The notes beneath the pieces are model-generated. The model searched no databases and was not told the DNA's origin. It saw only the letters and a list, made by a program, of their open reading frames with translations. 64,000 nucleotides of DNA from Planctomycetota bacterium (GTDB lineage: Bacteria > Planctomycetota > MHYJ01 > JACQXL01 > JACQZI01): the NCBI GenBank assembly GCA_016207825.1, contig JACQZI010000017.1, forward strand, positions 33,994-97,993, in the 5' to 3' direction. Positions 23,741 through 31,650 of this stretch are shown piece after piece; positions within the stretch are counted from its first letter, which is position 1; the number at the start of each line of letters is the position of its first letter. The translations under genes and the position numbers were made by a program.

Positions 23741-24892
23741 TTACATTTTCTCAAAGGGATAAAATAATTTTTGGTACTCCTCCTGCAAGTACCGATCAGT
23801 CATCCCCGCGATATAATCGCAGGTGATACGGTACTTTAACTCATCCTTTTCCAATCTTTTCTGATAACGCAAAGGCAGTTGCTTGGTATCATTTACATAC
23901 GTATTGAATATCCGTTCGATAAAAAGCCTGCCTTTCCTGGTCATCCTTATCAATTGCGGATGAATATAGAAATTATCGTAAAGGAATTTCTGCAATTCCT
24001 TTTTCTGCCTTGACATCGGCTCGGAAAAACAAACCAACCTGACCGGTAATTGGCGAACCTCATCTATCGTTTTTATTTTGTGCTCTTCAAGCAGGCGTTT
24101 TGAGTTCTCTATTATATCAGTAATCTCCAGGTTAATGATATAAATAATTTTCTGGGAACGGGATATACTGGGATTATCCGTATCCAAATTTGCTTTATTT
24201 TCGGTAGAAGCCCGTTTCCAGAGTTCGAGATTTAATAAATCTTTTTCGTTAATTACTCCCGCCCTGATACCGTCATCAAGGTCATGGTTATCATAGGCGA
24301 TGCTATCCGCCATATCAACGACCTGCGCTTCAAGTAAAGGCTGCCATTCCGGATGATACATAGGATTAATCTGCGGTTGGTCATAAGCCGTTTTGTGTTT
24401 AATCATGGATTCCCTGATTTCCCAGGAAAGATTCAATCCGGGGAAATGCGGGTAGCGCTGTTCGAGCAGTTCCACGACGCGAAGCCCATTGGAATTATGC
24501 TCGAAACCACCGTGGTTTTTCATCAGGTCATGAAGTGCTTCTTCTCCGGCGTGTCCGAAAGGGGTGTGTCCGATATCGTGTGACAAAGCGATGCATTCGG
24601 TGAGATCTTCGTTAAGGCCCAATGCTCTGGCAATGGTGCGGGCAAGCTGGGTGACTTCAATGGTATGAGTTAGGCGGGTGCGGTAATGGTCGCCTTCGTG
24701 GTTTACAAAGACCTGTGTTTTGTATTCGAGGCGGCGGAATGCGGTGGAATGGATAATGCGGTCACGGTCGCGCTGATATACGGTCCGGTATGAATGCTCC
24801 GGCTCAGGATACTGCCGTCCTTGGCTCAAACGGCTTTTCATTGCATAAGAAGCCAGTAATTTCTCCTCACGCTCTTCTAATAATTTACGCAT
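23741..24892 (-). CDS. dgt: dGTPase-like HD-domain dNTP triphosphohydrolase
   Basis: 383 residues of the Dgt/SAMHD1-like HD superfamily. YRTVYQRDRDRIIHSTAFRRLEYKTQVF is the family's nucleotide-sensing start, TRLTHTIEVTQLARTIA supplies the first His, LSHDIGHTPFGHAGEEAL the His-Asp pair, and VVDMADSIAYDNHDLDDGI the last Asp. It hydrolyses dNTPs to nucleosides and triphosphate, which lowers dNTP pools; some members limit phage replication. The gene is alone, with a terminator hairpin immediately upstream that ends the aminotransferase transcript. Confidence 0.9.
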   Translation of the reverse strand: MRKLLEEREEKLLASYAMKSRLSQGRQYPEPEHSYRTVYQRDRDRIIHSTAFRRLEYKTQVFVNHEGDHYRTRLTHTIEVTQLARTIARALGLNEDLTECIALSHDIGHTPFGHAGEEALHDLMKNHGGFEHNSNGLRVVELLEQRYPHFPGLNLSWEIRESMIKHKTAYDQPQINPMYHPEWQPLLEAQVVDMADSIAYDNHDLDDGIRAGVINEKDLLNLELWKRASTENKANLDTDNPSISRSQKIIYIINLEITDIIENSKRLLEEHKIKTIDEVRQLPVRLVCFSEPMSRQKKELQKFLYDNFYIHPQLIRMTRKGRLFIERIFNTYVNDTKQLPLRYQKRLEKDELKYRITCDYIAGMTDRYLQEEYQKLFYPFEKM

Positions 24893-24911
24893 ATTGAATA
24901 CAAAAACAGAA

Positions 24912-24954
24912 AAGGGGAAAATGATGGAACTTATTAGCGCACCATTTTCCCCTT
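24912..24954 (-). terminator. Terminator of the aminotransferase gene
   Basis: A 12-bp perfect stem: AAGGGGAAAATG (24954-24943 on the minus strand) with CATTTTCCCCTT (24923-24912), followed by a T-rich tail. It begins eight bases after the stop codon at 24962. Confidence 0.75.
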
Positions 24955-24961
24955 GAGAAAT

Positions 24962-26053
24962 TTATTTAGCTGCCACTAAGGCCGGATTGCTTTTCAGTGT
25001 AGCATCTATGACCGAAAGCAATTCTTTCAATTCGTCCTTTGTGGTATCGCCCATATGAGCGATACGGAAAGTGGTATCTTTGAACTTTCCGTAACCGGCG
25101 GAAATCATAAACCCTTTCTTGCCGAGTTCTTTATTAAGCTCGCCGATATTGATATTCCTGGTATTGGCAATTGTCGTCAGGGTGATTGATTCATAACCCG
25201 GTTCCGGGAACAAGCCGAATCCACCTTTTTTCGCCCATTCACGGCAGTGCATTGCCATATCTTTCACGCGGTTAAACTTATTGTCCAAGCCTTCCTTAAA
25301 GAACTTATCCAATTGGTAATTCAAGGCAAAAATATGCGGAAGCGAAGGCGTGGTCGGGGTCTGATTTTTCTCGTCAAACTTCTCGAATTCCGGGAAGCTG
25401 AAATAATAACCGCGGTTCTTGACGGTTTTGGATTTATCCAACGCTTTTTTACTGATGGAAAACACCGCGAATCCCGGCGGCAAGGCAAAGCCTTTCTGTG
25501 TACTTGAAAGGCAAACATCTATTCCCCATTTATCCACTTCTATTTTGACGCTTGCCATAGAACTTACCGCATCGACCAGGAATATCACTTCGGGATATTT
25601 TTTCATGACTTCGCCGATTTCAGGCATAGGATTCATTACGCCGGTAGAAGTTTCGTTGTGGGTTACCAATATTGCATCATATTTACCTGTTGCCAATGCC
25701 TTATCAATCATCTCCGGTTTTATCGCTTTGCCCGGGTCAACTTTCAACGAATCAGTCTCTTTGGCGTTGACTATGGCGATTTCATTCCACCTATCGCCAA
25801 ATTCGCCGCAACTACAGGAAAGAATCCGCTTATCGGAACAATTCCGTACGCAGCCTTCCATAACTCCGGTAGCGGAAGATGTTGACAAAAACACCTTGTT
25901 ATTAGTGTATAATAATTTCTGTAATTTAGTTTTAACCTGCCCGTGTAAATCCGTATAAGCCTTGGTGCGATGTCCAATCATGGGGGTGCTGAGACTGTTT
26001 AACACATCCGGATACACCTCGACCGGACCAGGGATAAACAACTTTATGTGCAT
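24962..26053 (-). CDS. Class V aminotransferase (serine-pyruvate/alanine-glyoxylate type)
   Basis: 363 residues of PLP-dependent fold type I. The start (FIPGPVEVYPDVLNSLS, MIGHRTKAYTDLH) and the middle (SATGVMEGCVRN, VTHNETSTGVMNP, LVDAVSSMASVKIEVDKWG) fit the alanine-glyoxylate aminotransferase subgroup. The PLP lysine is in LSSTQKGFALPPGFA. It transfers amino groups between serine or alanine and glyoxylate, pyruvate or hydroxypyruvate. The 2-hydroxyacid dehydrogenase at the left end of the window would act on such products, but it is 25 kb away. The ribosome site AAGGAG and a promoter precede the ATG. Confidence 0.88.
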   Translation of the reverse strand: MHIKLFIPGPVEVYPDVLNSLSTPMIGHRTKAYTDLHGQVKTKLQKLLYTNNKVFLSTSSATGVMEGCVRNCSDKRILSCSCGEFGDRWNEIAIVNAKETDSLKVDPGKAIKPEMIDKALATGKYDAILVTHNETSTGVMNPMPEIGEVMKKYPEVIFLVDAVSSMASVKIEVDKWGIDVCLSSTQKGFALPPGFAVFSISKKALDKSKTVKNRGYYFSFPEFEKFDEKNQTPTTPSLPHIFALNYQLDKFFKEGLDNKFNRVKDMAMHCREWAKKGGFGLFPEPGYESITLTTIANTRNINIGELNKELGKKGFMISAGYGKFKDTTFRIAHMGDTTKDELKELLSVIDATLKSNPALVAAK

Positions 26054-26097
26054 ACCAATCTCCTTTCTTAAATTATAATAGAATTTACAATATTATT

Positions 26098-26126
26098 ATT
26101 TTAATGGCGAATTGCTGCTGGGTCAA
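26098..26126 (-). promoter_or_regulatory. Promoter of the aminotransferase gene
   Basis: On the minus strand TTGACC (26126-26121), 17 bases, TAAAAT (26103-26098), with a second TATAAT-like box and AAGGAG nearer the ATG at 26053. Confidence 0.5.
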
Positions 26127-26187
26127 GTAAAATAACCTTTTGTGAATATGCCGTAATAAATAGAAATCTACTTTAACATAATGTTTT

Positions 26188-26886
26188 TTAGTTGCTTGGC
26201 TGGCTCCATGGTTTCCCTCCGGAAATAGGGGGCCAGGTTGTAGTGTTGGTAGGATCAGGGGAATTCCATCTTCTTTCTGTAGTGCCAGTTGTATACCATT
26301 TATTAGCGTCAAGCATCGGATCTGCTCCATAAACGACCCCTTTTTCGTTTATAATGAAAACCCTATCTCCGCTTGATCCATATTGAGCCGGAGCAGCCAT
26401 AAAACCAAAAACATAATTATTAGCAATTGCCACACCGGTTCCTGCGTAACAATTTTCGTTATAAACTACCGCCGCATCGTGATCTATCATTGTTTGAAGA
26501 TAATATCCTGCTTTTGCTCCCAGAGTGGTGCTGATAGAATTCCAATCCTGTGTTATGCTGGCCGTTATACTATCATCCGCATGCCATGAAAAATCAGCCT
26601 TAGCCACATCCAGAGAAATATATGCCGCAGGCTGTCCTTCTTTTAACATCCTATAAAGGCCGGAAACATCATAAGTCCAAAAATCCTGTCTCCCCGTCCC
26701 GGACATGCCTGTCTGTCGCCAGGTCGCTTCGCCGGCAAAGATGGCTTTTAAGCTGCCGATAGCGGCAACTTCATTAGTTCCTTTCCTGGAAGCCAATAAA
26801 TTCGGGATTGAAATCGCCGCAATAATGGCGATAATCGCCACTACAATCATCAATTCTATAAGAGTAAATCCTTCTTTACGTAACAT
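26188..26886 (-). CDS. Type IV prepilin-like protein with DUF2950-like C-terminal domain
   Basis: 232 residues. The class III leader MLRKEG is followed by FTLIELMIVVAIIAIIAAISIPNLL, with cleavage before Phe and Glu at position +5, so it is processed by prepilin peptidase and assembled by the PilB machinery. The globular part (EATWRQTG, RQDFWTYDVSGLYRM, PAQYGSSGDRVFIINEKGVVYGADP) resembles DUF2950-type pseudopilins. The C-terminal part of the 828-residue protein at 48981 has a clearly related domain. The start lies 12 bases after a -10 box, without a ribosome site. Confidence 0.88.
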   Translation of the reverse strand: MLRKEGFTLIELMIVVAIIAIIAAISIPNLLASRKGTNEVAAIGSLKAIFAGEATWRQTGMSGTGRQDFWTYDVSGLYRMLKEGQPAAYISLDVAKADFSWHADDSITASITQDWNSISTTLGAKAGYYLQTMIDHDAAVVYNENCYAGTGVAIANNYVFGFMAAPAQYGSSGDRVFIINEKGVVYGADPMLDANKWYTTGTTERRWNSPDPTNTTTWPPISGGKPWSQPSN

Positions 26887-26898
26887 ACTAATATTACT

Positions 26899-26925
26899 TT
26901 TATATTAATCACTCATAACTGTCAA
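26899..26925 (-). promoter_or_regulatory. Promoter of the prepilin gene
   Basis: On the minus strand TTGACA (26925-26920), 15 bases, TATAAA (26904-26899). It lies very close to the ATG at 26886, so the leader is at most a few bases. The spacer is short for this promoter class. Confidence 0.5.
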
Positions 26926-27089
26926 CTAAAAAGTAAAGCCTCTTTGTATTTAAAAAGCTCTTTATTGTTTTTCATTTATTCTAACAAATGGAACTAACTT
27001 ACGTATCTATTTCACCCGAAGGAGGTCAGAAAAACAGGCTTACGTGCGAGAAAGCCTATAAAAACTCTATCTTTTAGTCAATTTTATCC

Positions 27090-27118
27090 TTGACTTTTAG
27101 TTAATAGATGAGTATATT
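27090..27118 (+). promoter_or_regulatory. Promoter of the HtrA operon
   Basis: TTGACT (27090-27095), 17 bases, TATATT (27113-27118), then a 50-base leader with GGAG before the ATG at 27169. Confidence 0.7.
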
Positions 27119-27168
27119 TAACAATATAATAGCAGATGATAAACTGCCAATAAATTAAAGGAGAAAAA

Positions 27169-28314
27169 ATGAACCAACACAACTTAAAGCATAAAATATT
27201 ATGGGAAATCTCTTTTGTTATTGCCATTTTGTTAACTATTCCGATTTTGATAAAATTAGATGTTTTTGCACAAGTTAAACCACCCCCAAACAAAGGTTCT
27301 TCACCTTTGAAACCAGCCGATACTCCTAACTTTACCAAGAAATCAATAAGCGATGTGGCCAAATTTGTTATTCCATCAACCGTGCAGATTATTAATTTAG
27401 TGGAACAAAAATCACAGTTCCAGGGAGAAAAAGGCCAATTAATACCGAGGGGCACCGGGACTGGCAGTATTATCAATAAAGAAGGTATTATTCTTACAAA
27501 CTCACACGTGGTAAACGGTGCATCGGCACTTTTGGTAATGCTCTCAGACGAAAGGCAATTACCGGCAACTCTAATCGGAGAAGACGTAAAAGCAGACGTC
27601 GCTGTTATTAAAATAGATAATCCCCCAGCGGATATTATTCCGATTAAATTAGGAGATTCGGATAAACTGGAAATCGGCGATTGGGCGGTAGCTATAGGTA
27701 ACCCATTCCGAATGCGTAACACCGTAACCACCGGCATTATCAGCGCCTTAAACCAGCCCCAATCCGCTGAAGTTGCCCAGGAAGACCTTCTTTATATCCA
27801 AACCGATGCCCCGATTAACCCGGGCAACAGCGGAGGCCCGCTTGTAAATATGCAGGGAGAAGTCATTGGGATAAACTCATGGATATACAACGCCGGCGCG
27901 GGCGGTTCCATCGGACTAGGATTTGCCATCCCTATTAATGCCGCAAAGGAAATCATGCAATCATTGATTACCGATAAAAAGAGTTTCCAGCGATATGTCG
28001 GGGTAGAACTCTGGCAAATAAACACCTTCTTAGCATATAGCTACAACCACAAAACACTGGATGATTTCCTGCGTGACATGAAACTTAAGGAAACCACGGG
28101 AGGCTTTGTTAAAAATGTTGAACCGGGATCTCCCGCAGCCGAAACAGGGTTAAAAGAAGGAGATGTTATCATTGAATTCGATAAGGCAAAAATAAATTCA
28201 CCGCGTGAATATTCTATCGCCATATCCAAGCATAAACCGGGCGACACTGTTGATATTAAAGTTATTCAGAGCGGAGAAATCAAAACATTAAAACTAACCA
28301 TCGGCAAAAAATAA
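27169..28314 (+). CDS. HtrA/DegP-like periplasmic serine protease with one PDZ domain
   Basis: 381 residues. An N-terminal signal/anchor (about 12-30) and a short linker lead into a trypsin-like domain with the full triad: His113 in TNSHVVNG, Asp143 in KADVAVIKID, Ser221 in PGNSGGPLV. One PDZ domain follows (GGFVKNVEPGSPAAETGLKEGDVIIEF). It acts on misfolded or surface proteins in the periplasm. The zinc-ribbon protein follows after 21 bases and the FG-GAP protein after that, so the three form one operon. Confidence 0.9.
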   Translation: MNQHNLKHKILWEISFVIAILLTIPILIKLDVFAQVKPPPNKGSSPLKPADTPNFTKKSISDVAKFVIPSTVQIINLVEQKSQFQGEKGQLIPRGTGTGSIINKEGIILTNSHVVNGASALLVMLSDERQLPATLIGEDVKADVAVIKIDNPPADIIPIKLGDSDKLEIGDWAVAIGNPFRMRNTVTTGIISALNQPQSAEVAQEDLLYIQTDAPINPGNSGGPLVNMQGEVIGINSWIYNAGAGGSIGLGFAIPINAAKEIMQSLITDKKSFQRYVGVELWQINTFLAYSYNHKTLDDFLRDMKLKETTGGFVKNVEPGSPAAETGLKEGDVIIEFDKAKINSPREYSIAISKHKPGDTVDIKVIQSGEIKTLKLTIGKK

Positions 28315-28335
28315 TTATTATAAAGGGAGCTAATT

Positions 28336-30036
28336 ATGGGAACGCCTATAATCTATTGTTCTAAATGTCGCGAAATGATACCTCCGGCTGATATAAGCGC
28401 CGGAAAAATCATTGAAATTGACGGCAGAAATTTCTGCTATAAATGTTCCCTGGCCTTAAGCCAGGGACAAGCTTCTCCCCCATCTAAACCGGCCGTAAGG
28501 CCTCCAGCGCCGAAACAAACCCCTGCGGCAAGACCAATCTCTGCGACACAACCGGCCAAACCATCGGGTATTCGTCCCGCCGGAGTAAAGCCAACTGTTA
28601 CCAGACCATTAGGCTCACCCCCAGCACTCCATAAACCAGGCGTTTTCCCGTCTACCGTAAAAGGAACATCTCGCCAAAAACCGGTAAGCGGGTTAAGAAA
28701 GCCGCAACCTTCACGAGTTGCTTCATCTGAAGAAAATGACGATTTTGAAGTCGTTGATAAAAAGCCATCTTCCAAAAAGTATCTTGTCGGCGGTATAGTT
28801 GCGGTAGTCGTAATCGCCCTGGTAGCTATTATATTTGTTTTTTCAGGAAACGATGACAAAGACAAACAAGAGAAAACCAGCAAGAAAAACCCTAAAAAAA
28901 CATCCCTAACCGATGCCACGAAAAGCCCAAGCTCAAAATCTCCTGATAAATCAACAACAACCACTCCTCCTGTTAGCAAAGAAGAAGCCCTGGCTAACGC
29001 GAAAAAAGCCTTCGAGGAAATTGAAGCTTACGAATCTAAAAACCCGCTCGAAAGCAAAGAAATCCTTAAACGCATAAAAAATTCGATTGGGCTTATGGCA
29101 AATACACCTTATGAAGAACCAATAAAGAAAAAACAAACAGAACACGATGAAAAAGAGTTTATTATACGTGAAGTCAGGGACTATTACGACTCTTTCGAGG
29201 GGGCAAAAAATAAAGGGGAAACCATTGATTATGACTATTACATGAAGAATCTAACTGAGCTTAAAGAGAAAGCCGAAAAGACGACCAACAATACCGAATT
29301 GCTCAAATTTACAGACGACCAAATCGCCAAGGTTCAGGAAGGACAAAAAGGCGAAGGACTGCAAAAACTAAGCGATTTAAAAAAGAATGTAGATGAGTTT
29401 TTAGGGAAAGAATCTTTCGAAATGGCAAAATCAGAATGCAATAATTTCCCTGAAGGCTATAAAAGCGACCCTGCTATTGCCCAAGAAATAGACAAGCTCG
29501 TAGAAAAAATAAACCAGGCTGAACAAGCTTATATCAAAAAGAAAAAAGAAGAAGGCGAAGTCCTATATGACGGTGGCCAACCCGATACCTCCAAATGGAT
29601 TCCATTTGGCCTGCCCCCGAAAATGGAAGTTCTCGATGACAACACTCTTTCTTTAGAAAATATAAGCGGGCAGGAAAGTTATATTTTTATGGGCGAAACT
29701 TCTTGGGTTAATTATACCGTTGAAGTAGAATATAAAGTTGTCCAGGGAGCGCTTAATATGCTGATGCGTTTTGATTACGAACCCCTTAAACAACAGCCTC
29801 CTTCCAATCCTAAACCCCCCGTTGAATACCCCTTGAAACGAACACCCGGAGATGAAAGCTGGAAAAAAATAACCTTGGGAATAAACGATAAAACGCTCAC
29901 CGTTAAACAGGACGACAAACCGGAGGAAAAAAAGACGCTCAACCAAGACTCTGCCACAAACGGGGCATTTGGCTTTGCGTTACGAGCCGGTGATAAAATA
30001 ATAATCAAGCGCATTAAGGTAAAAGGGATAGAATAA
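28336..30036 (+). CDS. Membrane protein with N-terminal zinc ribbon and C-terminal DUF1080-like domain
   Basis: 566 residues. Residues 5-45 hold two CxxC pairs (YCSKCREMIPP, NFCYKCSLA) of a zinc-ribbon or LIM-like module. A Pro/Lys/Arg-rich linker to about 150 follows, then one transmembrane helix (YLVGGIVAVVVIALVAIIFVF), a charged helical region (about 210-405) and a C-terminal beta-sandwich (TSKWIPFGLPPKMEV, YIFMGETSWVNYTVEVEYKV, FGFALRAGDKIIIKRIKVKG) that resembles DUF1080/LamG-like folds which bind or cleave glycans. The ribbon would be cytoplasmic and the sandwich periplasmic. The function is not known. Confidence 0.7.
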   Translation: MGTPIIYCSKCREMIPPADISAGKIIEIDGRNFCYKCSLALSQGQASPPSKPAVRPPAPKQTPAARPISATQPAKPSGIRPAGVKPTVTRPLGSPPALHKPGVFPSTVKGTSRQKPVSGLRKPQPSRVASSEENDDFEVVDKKPSSKKYLVGGIVAVVVIALVAIIFVFSGNDDKDKQEKTSKKNPKKTSLTDATKSPSSKSPDKSTTTTPPVSKEEALANAKKAFEEIEAYESKNPLESKEILKRIKNSIGLMANTPYEEPIKKKQTEHDEKEFIIREVRDYYDSFEGAKNKGETIDYDYYMKNLTELKEKAEKTTNNTELLKFTDDQIAKVQEGQKGEGLQKLSDLKKNVDEFLGKESFEMAKSECNNFPEGYKSDPAIAQEIDKLVEKINQAEQAYIKKKKEEGEVLYDGGQPDTSKWIPFGLPPKMEVLDDNTLSLENISGQESYIFMGETSWVNYTVEVEYKVVQGALNMLMRFDYEPLKQQPPSNPKPPVEYPLKRTPGDESWKKITLGINDKTLTVKQDDKPEEKKTLNQDSATNGAFGFALRAGDKIIIKRIKVKGIE

Positions 30037-30062
30037 AAACCTCCTGCTTCGGATGTTGTATC

Positions 30063-31643
30063 ATGCCGTATATTATGCTTAGGCGTTTCGTTTTCATAAC
30101 ATTAACTGCCTGTTTTGCCGGATTGCTTTTCTCTTTCGCGGCAAAGGCGGATGGCAACAATCTTTCGTTTGAACATCTTGTATTAGAAACCACTAATAAA
30201 GAAATTGACGGATGGGATGTCACGCCTGATTTAGATAACGACGGGTTCAATGAATTTATCATCCAAACCGGACGGGAACTTACCGTATACCAAATGGATA
30301 AACAAACCAATGCCGGTATTAAAACGGTTTCAACGTTTCAGATACCAAAAGATGTTTTTATTTACTATTGCACTAAATTTCCAGGAGAAAAAACAGGTGG
30401 CTTAATAGGAATAACCCCTGAAAAAATCGTTGCATTCCCTTTTTCTAATGGCCGTTTTGATAAAACTTCCAAAATTATCGCTACTATTTCAACCGCTCTT
30501 TTTAAAGGGGAAAGCCGGGTTCCCCTGATGAAAAAGTTCATTTACCCTTGTGACAACTCTCAAGAAAGTCCCTCTCTAATAATCATCCCGGATACGGAAA
30601 AGATTATCGTTGTCAAATTAGATGGCGTTAATACTGCCGGTAATAACGTTTCTACGCTTCCTGTTTCACAGGAAATCACGATATCATCAAAATCCCTTGT
30701 TAATATAGATAAAGATTTAACAAGCCCGGTCTCTTCCGTATTATATCTGCCTTTCTTTTATTTAAATGATGTAAACGGGGACCAAAAGAATGATTTAATC
30801 ATTTATGCTGATAACTATATCTTCATAAACACCCAAGACGAAAACGGAAAGTTCAATCGAAATTCCTCTCACCCGCCGGAAGGAATCGATATTTCTTTGC
30901 ACAGACGCAGAAAAAATGATCAACAGCGTGAATATGAAATAATTCCCGTTATAAAAGACGTTAACAATGATGGACTATCCGATATGCTAGCCTCCAACGG
31001 AAGCGAAGGAATAAGCGCAGTCTATTTGAACCGGGGGACTAACATCTTCTTTCAAAGCCAAAAGCCGGATTTCCTTAAACGAATTGATGGCTGGCTTATT
31101 TCACATGATTTAACCGATGTAAACAATGACGGAATTCCCGACCTCGTTTTAATCCTGATGCGAAAAGTCGGAGTAACCAGCGGCCTTAAAATACTTTTGG
31201 CGCACAGTGTTAACTGGGAAATGGAGGTGTATCTCGGGCGAAACACTAAAGACCCCTCTCAAATCTATACGAATGTTCCTGATTACAACCGGACTATAAA
31301 TGTTCCTTTTACTCTTTCTCTAGACCCCGATGCGCTTAACTTACAAACACCGTTCCTGTTAAATTTCGATGATGATTTAAACAAAGATAAATTAAATGAG
31401 TTAATAATAAAAGAAAGTGATAGTAATATAGTATCCATCTATAACGGGAACAGCGGTGTTTTTGAAAGGGGATCAACTATCAACCTGAATTTAAAAGCGC
31501 CAATAGCGTTCACCTCCCCGCGCATTCCTTACGGTAAACCTTTTATTAATGACCTGAATCACGATGGGGAATTAGACTTTATAATTCATCAGCAGGATTT
31601 TAAAGGACAACACCACTTCTTTGAATTCTTTATAAACAAATAA
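30063..31643 (+). CDS. Exported FG-GAP/VCBS-repeat protein
   Basis: 526 residues with a signal peptide (RRFVFITLTACFAGLLFSFA). It carries repeated calcium-binding FG-GAP-like loops: DLDNDGFNEFI, DVNGDQKNDLI, DVNNDGLSDML, DVNNDGIPDLV and DLNHDGELDFI, spread over an integrin-like beta propeller. Such proteins are usually surface or periplasmic binding proteins. ATG at 30063 or the in-frame ATG at 30075 are both possible; the inner one gives the more typical signal peptide. It ends the HtrA operon and converges with the polysaccharide cluster 8 bases downstream. Confidence 0.82.
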   Translation: MPYIMLRRFVFITLTACFAGLLFSFAAKADGNNLSFEHLVLETTNKEIDGWDVTPDLDNDGFNEFIIQTGRELTVYQMDKQTNAGIKTVSTFQIPKDVFIYYCTKFPGEKTGGLIGITPEKIVAFPFSNGRFDKTSKIIATISTALFKGESRVPLMKKFIYPCDNSQESPSLIIIPDTEKIIVVKLDGVNTAGNNVSTLPVSQEITISSKSLVNIDKDLTSPVSSVLYLPFFYLNDVNGDQKNDLIIYADNYIFINTQDENGKFNRNSSHPPEGIDISLHRRRKNDQQREYEIIPVIKDVNNDGLSDMLASNGSEGISAVYLNRGTNIFFQSQKPDFLKRIDGWLISHDLTDVNNDGIPDLVLILMRKVGVTSGLKILLAHSVNWEMEVYLGRNTKDPSQIYTNVPDYNRTINVPFTLSLDPDALNLQTPFLLNFDDDLNKDKLNELIIKESDSNIVSIYNGNSGVFERGSTINLNLKAPIAFTSPRIPYGKPFINDLNHDGELDFIIHQQDFKGQHHFFEFFINK

Positions 31644-31650
31644 AACCTTA

